From assembly GCA_030523555.1 (NCBI GenBank), contig JAUNIH010000014.1, positions 1-33,524 of the forward strand: a DNA stretch of 33,524 bases, written 5' to 3'. Below are positions 14,919 to 24,076 of this stretch, piece by piece. Each line of letters begins with the position of its first letter. Positions within the stretch are counted from its first letter, which is position 1. This stretch comes from Erysipelotrichaceae bacterium (GTDB taxonomy: Bacteria; Bacillota_I; Bacilli_A; Erysipelotrichales; Erysipelotrichaceae). The notes below the pieces were generated by a model, which saw nothing but the letters and a program-made list of their open reading frames with translations, did no database searches and had not been told where the DNA came from. Both the position numbers and the translations under genes were made by a program.

Positions 14919-15619
14919 CAGTATTCAATATCCTCTACATCCATCGGATTTTCATTTATCGTTACAGATTCAATCTTACCTGAACGTACACGTATGACTT
15001 TATTGGCCATAGCAGCTAAAGCTGCATTGTGGGTAACAATAATAACTGTCGCATTTTCATTGAATGACATATCCTGTAAAACCTTTAAGACCTGTTTACC
15101 TGTCACATAGTCAAGTGCACCTGTTGGTTCATCACATAGTAATAGTTTTGGATTTTTGGCCATGGCACGGGCTATCGCAACTCTTTGCTGTTCACCACCT
15201 GATAACTGAGATGGGAAATTATCCATACGATCCTGAAGACCTACAAGTTTTAAGACCTTCACAGGATCCAAGGGAAACTTGCATATCTGTAAAGCCAGCT
15301 CAACATTCTCTTTAGCTGTAAGATTCTGTACCAGATTATAGAACTGGAAGACAAAACCTATATCATTTCTGCGGTATTCACATAAGTGTTTACGGTCAGC
15401 TTTGGAAATATCATCTTCATCAACGATAATCTTTCCATCAGTTGCCACATCCATACCACCCAGTATATTCAGAATTGTTGATTTACCGGCACCGGAAGCA
15501 CCCAGAATAACCACAAATTCACCTTTATCAATACTAAAAGAAACACCATCAAGTGCTTTGATTTCTACTTCACCCAGCTGATATATCTTTCTTACATCCT
15601 TAAATTCAATAAAACTCAT
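14918..15619 (-). CDS. ABC transporter ATP-binding protein (MacB/LolD-type)
   Basis: A 233-residue nucleotide-binding subunit. Walker A is G-A-S-G-A-G-K-S-T (40-48), the Q-loop is F-V-F-Q-F (89-93), the signature L-S-G-G-E-Q-Q-R-V is at 139-147, Walker [13 protein letters not shown] follows at 159-170, and the H-loop is I-V-T-H-N. The sequence class is that of ATPases paired with FtsX-type permeases (MacB, LolD, FtsE), which fits the adjacent permease. It starts one base after the tetR stop and overlaps the permease start by one base. Confidence 0.94.
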   Translation of the reverse strand: MSFIEFKDVRKIYQLGEVEIKALDGVSFSIDKGEFVVILGASGAGKSTILNILGGMDVATDGKIIVDEDDISKADRKHLCEYRRNDIGFVFQFYNLVQNLTAKENVELALQICKFPLDPVKVLKLVGLQDRMDNFPSQLSGGEQQRVAIARAMAKNPKLLLCDEPTGALDYVTGKQVLKVLQDMSFNENATVIIVTHNAALAAMANKVIRVRSGKIESVTINENPMDVEDIEY

Positions 15620-15620
15620 A

Positions 15621-16244
15621 TTATCCTACAAACCTCTTTATATCGTTATCAAGAATTGACATATAGGAACGGAAATATATCTTGAACAGTTTATTGAGGT
15701 CGGTATTATCATCAGATGCTGCAACTATATCTGTCAGACCTGATGCGATAGATACCGCAAAAGAATGAGAAACAATTTTCTTATCAGAATAATAAGCACC
15801 CTTATTGTATTTCTGATCAATTATCGAATAAATGATATCCGAGAACCACTCAATCAGTTTCTTACTGAGATCTGAATGCATAAGAACCAGTTTGAACTCC
15901 AGTTTATGTTCCTTATAGATATCCACAAGCTGATCAGCTAGTTCATCAAGTATCTTTTCAAGCTGATTGACATCCGGTTCTATCGCAAAAACCCTGGTTT
16001 CCATCGAAACAGAATTACTTGTAAGACTTTTAAGTACACTGTTTAACCTGTTTAATACCGGAGAAACAATAAACATCAGAATATCTTCCTTACTTTTGAA
16101 ATAACGATACAGATTGCCCACTGTCATTTTTGAATTACGGGCAATATTACGCATTGTCGTGTTTCTGTATCCCTTAGCCAGAAACTCATTTACTGCAGAA
16201 TTAACGATAAGTGTTCTCTGTTCTTCTTTTAATACCTGTGCCAT
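15621..16244 (-). CDS. TetR/AcrR-family transcriptional regulator
   Basis: A 207-residue repressor. The helix-turn-helix (about 25-45) reads T-M-R-N-I-A-R-N-S-K-M-T-V-G-N-L-Y-R-Y-F, followed by K-S-K-E-D-I, as in TetR family proteins. The C-terminal ligand domain has no recognisable specificity. It heads the operon with the ABC ATPase and permease, and a partial inverted repeat lies over its promoter, so autoregulation and control of the exporter are likely. AGAGG lies 7 nt before the ATG. Confidence 0.9.
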   Translation of the reverse strand: MAQVLKEEQRTLIVNSAVNEFLAKGYRNTTMRNIARNSKMTVGNLYRYFKSKEDILMFIVSPVLNRLNSVLKSLTSNSVSMETRVFAIEPDVNQLEKILDELADQLVDIYKEHKLEFKLVLMHSDLSKKLIEWFSDIIYSIIDQKYNKGAYYSDKKIVSHSFAVSIASGLTDIVAASDDNTDLNKLFKIYFRSYMSILDNDIKRFVG

Positions 16245-16263
16245 AAGTAAACCTCTGTTTATT

Positions 16264-16300
16264 ATTTTAACATAATCATTAAATAATGAACATTCGTTTA
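16264..16300 (-). promoter_or_regulatory. tetR operon promoter and candidate TetR operator
   Basis: An extended -10 (TGT-TAAAAT, hexamer at 16269-16264) faces tetR; TTCATT at 16290-16285 is a weak -35 with a short 15-nt spacer. An imperfect inverted repeat TGAAC-attc-GTTTA is at 16287-16300, and a TCATT-aaat-AATGA repeat overlaps the -35. Either could be the repressor site. Confidence 0.45.
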
Positions 16301-16311
16301 CTGTAAAAACA

Positions 16312-16337
16312 TAAGAAAAAGCAGGATAACCTGCTTT
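16312..16337 (-). terminator. Intrinsic terminator of rpsO
   Basis: On the minus strand AGCAGG-ttat-CCTGCT (16335-16320) is followed by TTTTCTTAT. It lies 8 bases beyond the rpsO stop codon. Confidence 0.88.
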
Positions 16338-16344
16338 CTTGAAA

Positions 16345-16611
16345 CTATTTTCTTAAACCTAATTTAGCTACCAGATCTCTGTATCTGTTGATATCTTCCC
16401 TCTTCAGATATTCCATCAGTTTCTTTCTCTTACCAACCATCATCAGTAAGCCTCTGTTGGAATGGAAGTCTTTTTTGTTGGCGTTCATATGAACTGTAAG
16501 TTTGTTGATAGTAGCTGTAAGTAATGCTACCTGAACTTCTACAGAACCAGTATCACCTTCAAAACGGGCGTAATCATTAATGATCTGTGCCTTTTCTTCT
16601 TTAGTCAGCAT
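16345..16611 (-). CDS. rpsO: 30S ribosomal protein S15
   Basis: An 88-residue primary 16S rRNA-binding protein of the small-subunit platform. The body shows the S15 signature: [13 protein letters not shown] near 20-32, [16 protein letters not shown] at 51-66 and the closing [11 protein letters not shown]. Length is normal. AAGGAG is well placed before the ATG. In many Bacillota rpsO follows truB-ribF; here it is unlinked and has its own promoter, leader and terminator. Confidence 0.97.
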   Translation of the reverse strand: MLTKEEKAQIINDYARFEGDTGSVEVQVALLTATINKLTVHMNANKKDFHSNRGLLMMVGKRKKLMEYLKREDINRYRDLVAKLGLRK

Positions 16612-16686
16612 AATTTCTTTCTCCTTTTCTTTTATCGATTATATCCGTGTATGAATTCGGAGACTTTCCAAACTCAGACATAATGC
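16612..16686 (-). promoter_or_regulatory. rpsO 5' leader, possible S15 autoregulatory region
   Basis: About 75 nt lie between the predicted transcription start and the ATG. A GGA...TCC hairpin and a CCG...CGG hairpin can be drawn just upstream of the ribosome site. S15 represses its own mRNA in several bacteria through differing leader structures, so this is plausible, but no known class was recognised. Confidence 0.3.
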
Positions 16687-16692
16687 TTATTT

Positions 16693-16720
16693 AGTATAAC
16701 ACAGTAAGATTAATAATCAA
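16693..16720 (-). promoter_or_regulatory. rpsO promoter
   Basis: TTGATT (16720-16715), 16-nt spacer ending in TGT, TATACT (16698-16693): a sigma-A promoter with an extended -10. It lies just beyond the hemW stop codon. Confidence 0.75.
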
Positions 16721-16732
16721 TATAAATATTTA

Positions 16733-17815
16733 CTAATCCATAAAATCCATCAGAACCTGATTAAGTAAGGCTCTGTTAGTACAGTAACAGATACCGTTTT
16801 CAATGCTTATAAGCTCATTTTTTAAAGCTTCTTTATATTCTTCTCTGAAATCACATTCATATCTCTTATTGAATTCATTGATATTTAACCCATATACAGT
16901 TCTTAATGACATCATGATATTTTCAAACATCATTTCCCTTTTACCCAGAATAATATCCTCATCATAAATGTGATAGTCTTCAAGATATTTATGTATATTC
17001 CCTGTTATCTGATAACGTCTGTTTCCTATCTTGGAGGCAGCACCTGCAGATATGCCTAAAAAATCCTCATAATTCCAGTATCCAAGATTATGTCTGGATA
17101 TCTTATTGTTTCTGGCAAAATTAGATATTTCATAATTGATATAGCCATTGTCTTCTAATGTCTTAATGATATATTCATACATTTCCCCTTCTGTATCATC
17201 ATCGAGTTTCTCAATATTTTTCTTACCGAAAACGGTATTTTCTTCAACAGTCAATGAATAGATAGAAATGTGATCTGTATCTAACGAAAGAATATCATCT
17301 ATACTCTTCTTCAATATTTCCATCGTCTGACCAGGTAAAGAATACATAAGATCAACCGAAATATTATCTATACCATTATCTTTTAAAAGACTTATACATC
17401 TGACAACGTCTTCAAAGGTATGTTTACGGTTAAGTGATTTCAGTAAATCATTATCTGAAGTCTGTACGCCTAAGGATATCCTGTTTATATGATGATTCTT
17501 GAGAATATTAATTTTATTTTCATTTAGAGATTCAGGATTGGCTTCAATTGTATATTCGCTTACATCATTCGCATAAGGATCAATCATTGATAAAAGACGA
17601 TCAAACTGTTCATCACTTAAACAGGTCGGTGTACCGCCACCGATATAGATCGTCTCATAATAATCCTTACATTCTTCTCTGATCTCATTTCCCATCTGTT
17701 TAAGCCATCTGTTACATATTTCATCGTTATATGTAATATGACAGAAATCGCAATAGTAACAGATGCTCTTGCAGAATGGTACGTGAAGATAGAGATGTTT
17801 AATTCTTTTCATCAT
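16733..17815 (-). CDS. hemW: HemW-type radical SAM protein (HemN-like)
   Basis: Radical SAM protein related to oxygen-independent coproporphyrinogen oxidase. HemW members bind heme and act as heme chaperones (family knowledge). The cluster motif [11 protein letters not shown] is near the N terminus (14-24), and Y-I-G-G-G-T-P-T and E-A-N-P-E-S-L follow as in all HemW proteins. The absence of the N-terminal HemN extension and the C-Y-Y-C-D-F form favour HemW over HemN. The ATG pair at 17815/17812 is preferred: from there the product begins [14 protein letters not shown]. An upstream in-frame ATG at 17860 would add a stretch with no family match deep inside lepA. It overlaps lepA by 17 nt, and lepA-hemW adjacency is conserved in Bacillota. 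Confidence 0.9.
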   Translation of the reverse strand: MMKRIKHLYLHVPFCKSICYYCDFCHITYNDEICNRWLKQMGNEIREECKDYYETIYIGGGTPTCLSDEQFDRLLSMIDPYANDVSEYTIEANPESLNENKINILKNHHINRISLGVQTSDNDLLKSLNRKHTFEDVVRCISLLKDNGIDNISVDLMYSLPGQTMEILKKSIDDILSLDTDHISIYSLTVEENTVFGKKNIEKLDDDTEGEMYEYIIKTLEDNGYINYEISNFARNNKISRHNLGYWNYEDFLGISAGAASKIGNRRYQITGNIHKYLEDYHIYDEDIILGKREMMFENIMMSLRTVYGLNINEFNKRYECDFREEYKEALKNELISIENGICYCTNRALLNQVLMDFMD

Positions 17816-19607
17816 CAAGGGATAATACAGCCATGAAAGCTTCCTGTGGTATTTCAACACTGCCCACAGACTTCATACGCTTCTTTCCTTCCTTCTGTTT
17901 CTCCAGAAGTTTCTTCTTACGTGAGATATCACCACCATAACACTTGGCCAAAACGTCTTTACGCAGAGATTTGATATTGGTACGTGCCAGTACTTTATTT
18001 CCGATTGCGGCCTGAATAGGTATTTCAAACTGCTGTTTAGGAAGTATTTCTTTTAATTTAACCGTTATTGCCTGACCACGGTTATAGGCAAAGTCACGGT
18101 GTACAATAAAGCTCAAGGCATCGACTATTTCACCATTAATCAGAATATCCATCTTGGCAAGATTTGATCTTCTGTATCCGCATAATTCATAGTCTAAAGA
18201 TGCATAACCTCTTGATACGGATTTGAGCTTGTCAAAGTATTCAAAGATGATTTCTGATAAAGGCATCTCATATACCAGTTCATTACGGTTGTCATCGATA
18301 TAGATCATTTCCTTATAGATACCTCTTTTACTCTGAGAGAGTTCCATAATCGGACCTATATATTCATTAGGTACCATGATACTTGCCTTGACATAAGGTT
18401 CTTCAATAAAATCTATGACATTGGCATCTGGCATCATACTTGGATTATCAATATATCTGACACTGCCATCAGTCAAAGTTACCTTATATATTACTGAAGG
18501 AGCTGTCGCAATAAGATTTAGGTTGTATTCTCTTTCAAGTCTTTCCTGAATAACTTCCATATGGAGTAATCCCAGGAATCCAAGACGGAAACCAAAACCC
18601 AGAGCTTTAGAAGATTCTGCTTCAAAAGTAAGACTTGAATCATTGAGTTGAAGCTTTTCCAAAGCATCTCTTAAATCGTTATATTTATTATTGTCAGTCG
18701 GATACATACCGCAGTATACCATCGGATTCATCTTGCGATATCCTGGTAATGGTGAATCACATGGATTATCAAGATTGGTGATGGTATCACCGATATGAAT
18801 ATCCTGGATAGATTTAATCGCTGCACACAGATACCCTACTTCACCAGCCTGTAAAAAATCTTTTTTGACTTCTTCAGGTTTTTTTACACCAAGTTCGGTA
18901 ACTTCATAGACATTATCCGACTGCATAAATCTGATATGATCACCAACTTTGACTGTTCCATCTTTAATACAGATAAAGACGACAACACCGCGATATGAGT
19001 CGTAGTACGAATCAAAGACCAGCGCCTTTAAGGGATTAGAGTCATCCCCTTTTGGTGCTGGAATATTATGAACTATAGCTTCCAGGACATCTTCAACATT
19101 AAGCCCTGTCTTGGCTGATATACATGGACATCCAGACGCATCTAATCCGATAATATTTTCAATTTCGTTTTTGGTCTTTTCAATATCGGCACTTGGTAGA
19201 TCAATTTTATTGATGACCGGAACTATTTCAAGGTCATTATCTAAGGCAAGATAGGTATTTGCCAGGGTCTGAGCTTCAATACCCTGGGTAGAGTCAACGA
19301 CTAGCACGGCGCCATCGCACGCCGCTAAGGATCTTGACACTTCATAGGCGAAGTCGACATGTCCCGGAGTATCTATTAAATGTAAGGTATATTCATTACC
19401 ATCCTTGGCATTATAAAGAAGCTGAACGACATTCAGTTTTATGGTGATTCCTCTTTCTCTTTCGAGGTCAAGAGAATCAAGTATCTGATCCTGCATCTTT
19501 CTTTTTTCTACTGTTCCCGTAAGCTCTAATATTCTATCGGCCAGTGTTGATTTACCATGGTCGATATGAGCTATGATGGAAAAATTACGTATATTTTCTT
19601 TCTTCAT
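17799..19607 (-). CDS. lepA: Elongation factor 4 (LepA)
   Basis: A ribosome-bound GTPase of 602 residues. G1 A-H-I-D-H-G-K-S-T is at 13-21, G3 D-T-P-G-H is at 79-83, G4 N-K-I-D-L-P and G5 S-A-K-T-G follow. The C-terminal LepA-specific domain is present ([20 protein letters not shown] region). Length is typical (about 600). It overlaps the fmt stop by 4 nt (ATGA) and hemW at its 3' end. Confidence 0.97.
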   Translation of the reverse strand: MKKENIRNFSIIAHIDHGKSTLADRILELTGTVEKRKMQDQILDSLDLERERGITIKLNVVQLLYNAKDGNEYTLHLIDTPGHVDFAYEVSRSLAACDGAVLVVDSTQGIEAQTLANTYLALDNDLEIVPVINKIDLPSADIEKTKNEIENIIGLDASGCPCISAKTGLNVEDVLEAIVHNIPAPKGDDSNPLKALVFDSYYDSYRGVVVFICIKDGTVKVGDHIRFMQSDNVYEVTELGVKKPEEVKKDFLQAGEVGYLCAAIKSIQDIHIGDTITNLDNPCDSPLPGYRKMNPMVYCGMYPTDNNKYNDLRDALEKLQLNDSSLTFEAESSKALGFGFRLGFLGLLHMEVIQERLEREYNLNLIATAPSVIYKVTLTDGSVRYIDNPSMMPDANVIDFIEEPYVKASIMVPNEYIGPIMELSQSKRGIYKEMIYIDDNRNELVYEMPLSEIIFEYFDKLKSVSRGYASLDYELCGYRRSNLAKMDILINGEIVDALSFIVHRDFAYNRGQAITVKLKEILPKQQFEIPIQAAIGNKVLARTNIKSLRKDVLAKCYGGDISRKKKLLEKQKEGKKRMKSVGSVEIPQEAFMAVLSLDDEKN

Positions 19608-20551
19608 ACTATCTTTGTTTCTGGATATAAACCCACGAGGTTTCTTCCATTGCCGTTATAAAAACTCTTGGCATCCATAATATTCTTGCCTTCAGGCTGA
19701 ATCTTATAGATTTGTATATAACCATTGAGACATGATATCTCAAGGTAATTATTCTTTAAACCAATGAATTTGTTAGGTTCTGATACTTCACATTCTTCAT
19801 AGAAAGCTTCGATAATCTTATATTTCTTACCATTAAGGATGAAAAAAGCACCTGGATTATCCAGTAATCCTCTGATATGGTTATAGACCCTTAAAACATC
19901 CTTATCAAAACTGATAAACTCATCCTCTTTCTTAAGATTATATGAATATGTCGCTTCTTCATGATTCTGTTTAACTGGATTTATATTCCCAGTGAATAGT
20001 TCAGGTAAGAATTCCAGCAGCATCTCCAGACCCATATCACTCAGCTTTTTGAATAATGTCGCATTTGTATCATGAATATCGATTGGAAGAGTTTTCTGAT
20101 AAAGAATATCCCCTTCATCCATCTTTTCATTCATGTACATTATTGTCATACCTGTTTCTTTTTCACCACTTATAAGACATCTCTGTATAGGGGCTCCACC
20201 TCTATACTTTGGTAATAAAGATCCATGGGTATTGATACATTTATATTTTGGATAATCAAGTACTTCCTTAGGTAAAATCTGACCATAGGCAGCCGTAATA
20301 ATAAGATCAGGTTCATATGATAATACTTCTTCATATTCATATCTGATTTTAATGGGTGTAAGAACAGGAAGATCGTATTTTAAAGCCATAGCCTTGCATT
20401 CACAGGGCCTTAATTCTTTCTTGCGGCCAAAGGCCTTATCAGGTTGAGTTACAACCGCTACGATATTATATCCGTTAATTATGAGCCCCTCCAGGATATG
20501 CGCTGCAAACTCAGGAGTACCCATAAAAACTATTCTCTGATTCTTGTCCAT
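19604..20551 (-). CDS. fmt: Methionyl-tRNA formyltransferase
   Basis: Transfers formyl from 10-formyl-THF to initiator Met-tRNA. The N-terminal M-G-T-P-E-F-A and the catalytic segment [15 protein letters not shown] (N107, H109) are diagnostic. The C-terminal OB-like tRNA-binding domain completes a normal length of 315 residues. First gene of fmt-lepA-hemW and divergent from rpsT. No Shine-Dalgarno precedes the ATG; TAATAT ends 7 nt upstream, so the mRNA may be leaderless. The usual partner def is not in the window. Confidence 0.95.
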   Translation of the reverse strand: MDKNQRIVFMGTPEFAAHILEGLIINGYNIVAVVTQPDKAFGRKKELRPCECKAMALKYDLPVLTPIKIRYEYEEVLSYEPDLIITAAYGQILPKEVLDYPKYKCINTHGSLLPKYRGGAPIQRCLISGEKETGMTIMYMNEKMDEGDILYQKTLPIDIHDTNATLFKKLSDMGLEMLLEFLPELFTGNINPVKQNHEEATYSYNLKKEDEFISFDKDVLRVYNHIRGLLDNPGAFFILNGKKYKIIEAFYEECEVSEPNKFIGLKNNYLEISCLNGYIQIYKIQPEGKNIMDAKSFYNGNGRNLVGLYPETKIV

Positions 20552-20558
20552 ACTAATA

Positions 20559-20564
20559 ATATTA
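20559..20564 (-). promoter_or_regulatory. Candidate -10 of fmt, predicted leaderless
   Basis: TAATAT on the minus strand ends 7 nt before the fmt ATG. The -35 position is poor. It is placed here because no ribosome site lies between it and the start codon. Confidence 0.4.
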
Positions 20565-20575
20565 CACTATTTTTA

Positions 20576-20603
20576 TTGCATTTTTGACTTGTTTTGATAT
20601 AAT
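20576..20603 (+). promoter_or_regulatory. rpsT promoter
   Basis: TTGCAT (20576-20581), 16-nt spacer ending in TGA, TATAAT (20598-20603): consensus -10 with extended element. A strong AAGGAGG (20619-20625) lies 5 nt before the rpsT ATG. Confidence 0.75.
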
Positions 20604-20630
20604 AATAAGGCGTTAAAGAAGGAGGATAAT

Positions 20631-20894
20631 ATGGCAAATATTAAATCTCAGAAGAAGAGAGCGATTACAAACGCTGTTGCAAACCGTAAAAATTCTGCAG
20701 AAAGATCACAGTTAAAGACAGCTATCAAGAAAGTCAATACTGCTGTTGCTGCTAATGATAAAGAAGCTGCTGTTAAGGCATTCAATGATTGTAACTCGCT
20801 GTTAGACAAGGCTGCTGCTTCTAATCTTAAACATTCAAACTATGTTGCAAGACAGAAGTCACGTCTGGCTAAAGCTGTTGCTTCATTAGGCTAA
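20631..20894 (+). CDS. rpsT: 30S ribosomal protein S20
   Basis: An 87-residue, very basic, Ala/Lys-rich three-helix 16S rRNA-binding protein. The N terminus M-A-N-I-K-S-Q-K-K-R-A is the S20 signature, followed by N-R-K-N-S-A-E-R-S and the closing N-Y-V-A-R-Q-K-S-R-L-A-K-A-V. Length is normal. It is monocistronic with its own promoter, strong ribosome site and terminator, and runs against the surrounding minus-strand genes. Confidence 0.97.
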   Translation: MANIKSQKKRAITNAVANRKNSAERSQLKTAIKKVNTAVAANDKEAAVKAFNDCNSLLDKAAASNLKHSNYVARQKSRLAKAVASLG

Positions 20895-20908
20895 TAGTTA
20901 TAAATATC

Positions 20909-20931
20909 AGCTCCAATGGAGCTTTTATTTT
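20909..20931 (+). terminator. Intrinsic terminator of rpsT
   Basis: AGCTCC-aat-GGAGCT (20909-20923) followed by TTTATTTTT. Confidence 0.9.
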
Positions 20932-20940
20932 TATATTAAT

Positions 20941-20969
20941 AAAGGGTTAATCATAACGATTAACCCTTT
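20941..20969 (-). terminator. Probable terminator of the glgP transcript
   Basis: A perfect 12-bp stem AAAGGGTTAATC/GATTAACCCTTT around a 5-nt loop lies 25 bp beyond the glgP stop. The U tail on the minus strand is short, so it may act weakly or in both directions, also backing up the rpsT terminator. Confidence 0.68.
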
Positions 20970-20993
20970 CATGTTGTTTACTGGTAAATGATA

Positions 20994-23417
20994 TTACATC
21001 CTGATCTTATCAAGGTGCCAGATATCATCTACGTATTCCTGAATAGTTCTGTCTGATGAGAAGTATGCTGATTTGGCAATGTTCACAAGACACTTCTTTG
21101 CCCATTCATGTTTATCAGCGTAGTATGCATATACTTTATCATGTGCTTCTCTGTAGGCATCAAAGTCTGCGAGAACCATATATTCATCACCCTTAACCAG
21201 GAATTCATCAACGATTTCCTTGAAATCATCTTTTTCATCAGACCATGTATTGTTCATCAGAGAATCAATAACCTGTCTGATTACATAATTATTTGTATAG
21301 TATGAATACGCGTTGTAACCTCTTGCCTTATAGTCAAGAACTTCATTTTCCTTCATACCGAAGATAACGATATTATCATCACCTACTAAACCTGAGATTT
21401 CTACGTTTGCGCCATCAAGTGTACCTAATGTCAGAGCGCCATTCATCATGAACTTCATATTACCGGTACCAGATGCTTCTTTACCAGCCAATGAGATCTG
21501 TTCAGATACATCGGTTGCAGGCATCAGTTTTTCAGATACAGTTACACGGTAGTTAGGAATAAATACGACATTGATAAACTTGTTTACTTCAGGATCGTTG
21601 TTTACCTTGTCAGCTACACAGTTGATCAGTTTGATCATATTCTTCGCAAACTTATACGCAGATGCCGCCTTGGCCGCAAAGAAGAATGTTGTCTTAGGCA
21701 TTGTAAAGTCTTTATCTTCCTTGATACGGAAGTATAAGGACATTACATAGAAGATATCCAGAGACTGTCTCTTGTATGCGTGAAGACGCTTGGCAATTGT
21801 ATCAAATACAGAATCAGGATCAACAGTAATATCGTAATTCTTCTTTAACCAGTCAGCAAGCTGAACTTTCTTCTGATATTTAACCTTTAAGAAATCTTCC
21901 TGGAGTTTCTTGTTGCCAACATATTTCATCAGATCTTCAATCTTAGGCATATCAGAACGCCATTCCTTACCGATCTTTGAATCAATGAGAGAACAGAGTT
22001 CAGGGTTGTTGTACTGTAAGAATCTTCTTGGTGTAATACCGTTTGTCTTGTTGTTGAACTTATCAGGATAGATCTCATAGAAATGAGCGAATGTCTGATT
22101 CTTGATGATGTCAGAATGAATCTTGGCAACACCGTTTACAGAATAGCTTCCGACAATTGAAAGATATGCCATACGTACATTACCATCATGAATAATCGCA
22201 ACACTTTCAATAAAGTCAGTGGATTTACCCATATCAGCTAGATACTGACGGAATCTTGAGTCAATTTCCTGAATAATCATATAAACACGAGGAATAATGG
22301 TCTGCAGATATGCGATAGGCCATTTTTCCAGAGCTTCCTGTAATACTGTATGATTTGTATAGGCAAAGGTATGTTTAGTAATATCCCACGCCTTTTCCCA
22401 TGAATAATCATGTTTATCCATTAATATTCTCATGAGTTCAGGAACAGCCAGTGCAGGATGAGTATCATTAAGCTGAATAACAACTTTTTCAGCAAGATTA
22501 TCCAGGTTATCATATGAAGCCAGATGGTCATTGATAATGCCCTGTAAACCGGCAGCTACAAAGAAATATTCCTGTTTGACTCTTAACTTTCTGCCTTCTT
22601 CTGTTGAATCATCAGGATAAAGGTTAAGAGTTATATCATCGACATTTGAAAGATATTTACGGTAATCTGTTCCTTCTGGAAGATCATCAGATGGTTCAGC
22701 GTTCCACATTCTCAGATTGTTTACTGCCTTACCGTCTTTGGAAATAATAGGCATATCATATGGAACAGCCAGCACATGTTCAGTGTTTTTACGATGGAAT
22801 TCGAGATTTCCTTTTTCTTTACGTTTTACTTCTACTTCACCATAGAATCTTACATCAACAGTACGGTGAGCCTTTCTTACTTCCCATGGGTTACCGTATT
22901 TGAGCCACTGATCAGGAACTTCAACCTGTTCATTATCCACAATCAGCTGTTTAAATAAACCGTTACGGTATCTGATGGTATTACCATTACCTGCGTAATC
23001 AAGATTGGCAATAGAATCAAGGAAACATGCGGCAAGTCTTCCTAAACCGCCATTACCTAAACCTGGGTCAGTTTCAAGATCTTCAATTTCTTCAAGATCA
23101 ATATTGATATCCGCAAGAGCTTCTTTAACAACGTCATAGCATCCTAAGGACATCATATTGTTTCTCAACATTCTTCCCATCAGGAATTCCAGAGAGAAAT
23201 AATAGAGTTCTCTGGTATGGTTTTCAATAATATAGTATTTTGTTTCCATATTCTGCTGAACTATGGCAGATCTTACCATAAGTGCCAGAACTGTATATCT
23301 TTCAATAGTACCGGCATCTTCAACAGCCTTACCATACTGGCTTCTCATAGTCAGACGGTAGTTATCCATAAATTCACGTTTGTTCGCAAAAATATTTTCA
23401 CGCTTAAGTTTAATCAT
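20994..23417 (-). CDS. glgP: Glycogen (alpha-glucan) phosphorylase
   Basis: PLP-dependent GT35 phosphorylase of 807 residues, releasing glucose-1-phosphate from glycogen or maltodextrin. N-terminal Y-F-S-L-E-F-L-M-G-R and L-G-N-G-G-L-G-R-L-A-A-C-F-L-D-S are conserved, Q-L-N-D-T-H-P-A is present, and E-A-S-G-T-G-N-M-K-F, with the PLP lysine, lies at about 650. Length is typical (about 800). GAGGT lies 8 nt before the ATG. It follows trmK by 20 nt at the end of the glyS-dnaG-rpoD-trmK run; no glg synthesis genes are nearby. Whether it is GlgP or MalP type is not decided by sequence reading. Confidence 0.95.
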   Translation of the reverse strand: MIKLKRENIFANKREFMDNYRLTMRSQYGKAVEDAGTIERYTVLALMVRSAIVQQNMETKYYIIENHTRELYYFSLEFLMGRMLRNNMMSLGCYDVVKEALADINIDLEEIEDLETDPGLGNGGLGRLAACFLDSIANLDYAGNGNTIRYRNGLFKQLIVDNEQVEVPDQWLKYGNPWEVRKAHRTVDVRFYGEVEVKRKEKGNLEFHRKNTEHVLAVPYDMPIISKDGKAVNNLRMWNAEPSDDLPEGTDYRKYLSNVDDITLNLYPDDSTEEGRKLRVKQEYFFVAAGLQGIINDHLASYDNLDNLAEKVVIQLNDTHPALAVPELMRILMDKHDYSWEKAWDITKHTFAYTNHTVLQEALEKWPIAYLQTIIPRVYMIIQEIDSRFRQYLADMGKSTDFIESVAIIHDGNVRMAYLSIVGSYSVNGVAKIHSDIIKNQTFAHFYEIYPDKFNNKTNGITPRRFLQYNNPELCSLIDSKIGKEWRSDMPKIEDLMKYVGNKKLQEDFLKVKYQKKVQLADWLKKNYDITVDPDSVFDTIAKRLHAYKRQSLDIFYVMSLYFRIKEDKDFTMPKTTFFFAAKAASAYKFAKNMIKLINCVADKVNNDPEVNKFINVVFIPNYRVTVSEKLMPATDVSEQISLAGKEASGTGNMKFMMNGALTLGTLDGANVEISGLVGDDNIVIFGMKENEVLDYKARGYNAYSYYTNNYVIRQVIDSLMNNTWSDEKDDFKEIVDEFLVKGDEYMVLADFDAYREAHDKVYAYYADKHEWAKKCLVNIAKSAYFSSDRTIQEYVDDIWHLDKIRM

Positions 23418-23437
23418 AAATTTTTACCTCAACTACT

Positions 23438-24076
23438 TTAGTATAATATATTTTTTATTTCATTTATAGTAGAGAGAATCTCACTGTTACCTGATTTTAC
23501 ATAGATATCATTCAGTTTATATACCTGCTTTTCAAGATATTCCAGAAATACTTTATCTCTTCTTTCCAGAAGTATCGGTCCATATTTAATCTCTAAATCA
23601 GTATAAGCTTCATGTTTAAGGGAATTAAACTTGATAATCTGATAATAGAATCCATCATAAATGATATTTTCATCCATAATAGTATATCCATGATCACTGA
23701 TATATTTTCTTAAAAGATCATTATCAGTATTACTCTGAATAATAAAGCAGTCATATTTATCAATATCACAATTATCAAGTATATGTTCAATGGTATAGTA
23801 TCCCATACCGGATATGATTACCTGTTTAACATCATCAGGTGCATTATTCAGACCATCAGATAATACAGGTATGACTTTACCTTCAAGATGTAACTTATCA
23901 ATATTCTTTTTTGCACTGTTTAAAGGACCTTCGGCAATATCACCTGCATAGGCCTTATCTACTATTCCTTCTTTCAGTAAAAAACAAGGCAGCTGAGCGT
24001 GGTCAGAACCTACGTCAAAAACTACCTTATTTTTTTCTACCATTTTACTTATTTCTAAAAGTCTATTGGATAACAT
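23438..24076 (-). CDS. trmK: tRNA (adenine-22-N1)-methyltransferase TrmK
   Basis: SAM-dependent methyltransferase of 212 residues. The opening R-L-L-E-I-S-K-M-V, the SAM motif F-D-V-G-S-D-H-A-Q-L-P, the I-S-G-M-G-Y-Y-T-I-E-H-I-L segment and Q-S-N-T-D-N-D-L-L-R-K-Y-I match the TrmK family, which makes m1A22 in tRNA. Position directly downstream of the major sigma factor gene is conserved in Bacillota. The start overlaps the rpoD stop (TAATG). Confidence 0.92.
   Translation of the reverse strand: MLSNRLLEISKMVEKNKVVFDVGSDHAQLPCFLLKEGIVDKAYAGDIAEGPLNSAKKNIDKLHLEGKVIPVLSDGLNNAPDDVKQVIISGMGYYTIEHILDNCDIDKYDCFIIQSNTDNDLLRKYISDHGYTIMDENIIYDGFYYQIIKFNSLKHEAYTDLEIKYGPILLERRDKVFLEYLEKQVYKLNDIYVKSGNSEILSTINEIKNILY

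Noticed and set aside
17816-17860. HemW start at the upstream ATG (17860)
   Set aside because: The added residues lie deep inside lepA, match no HemW N terminus and have no ribosome site.
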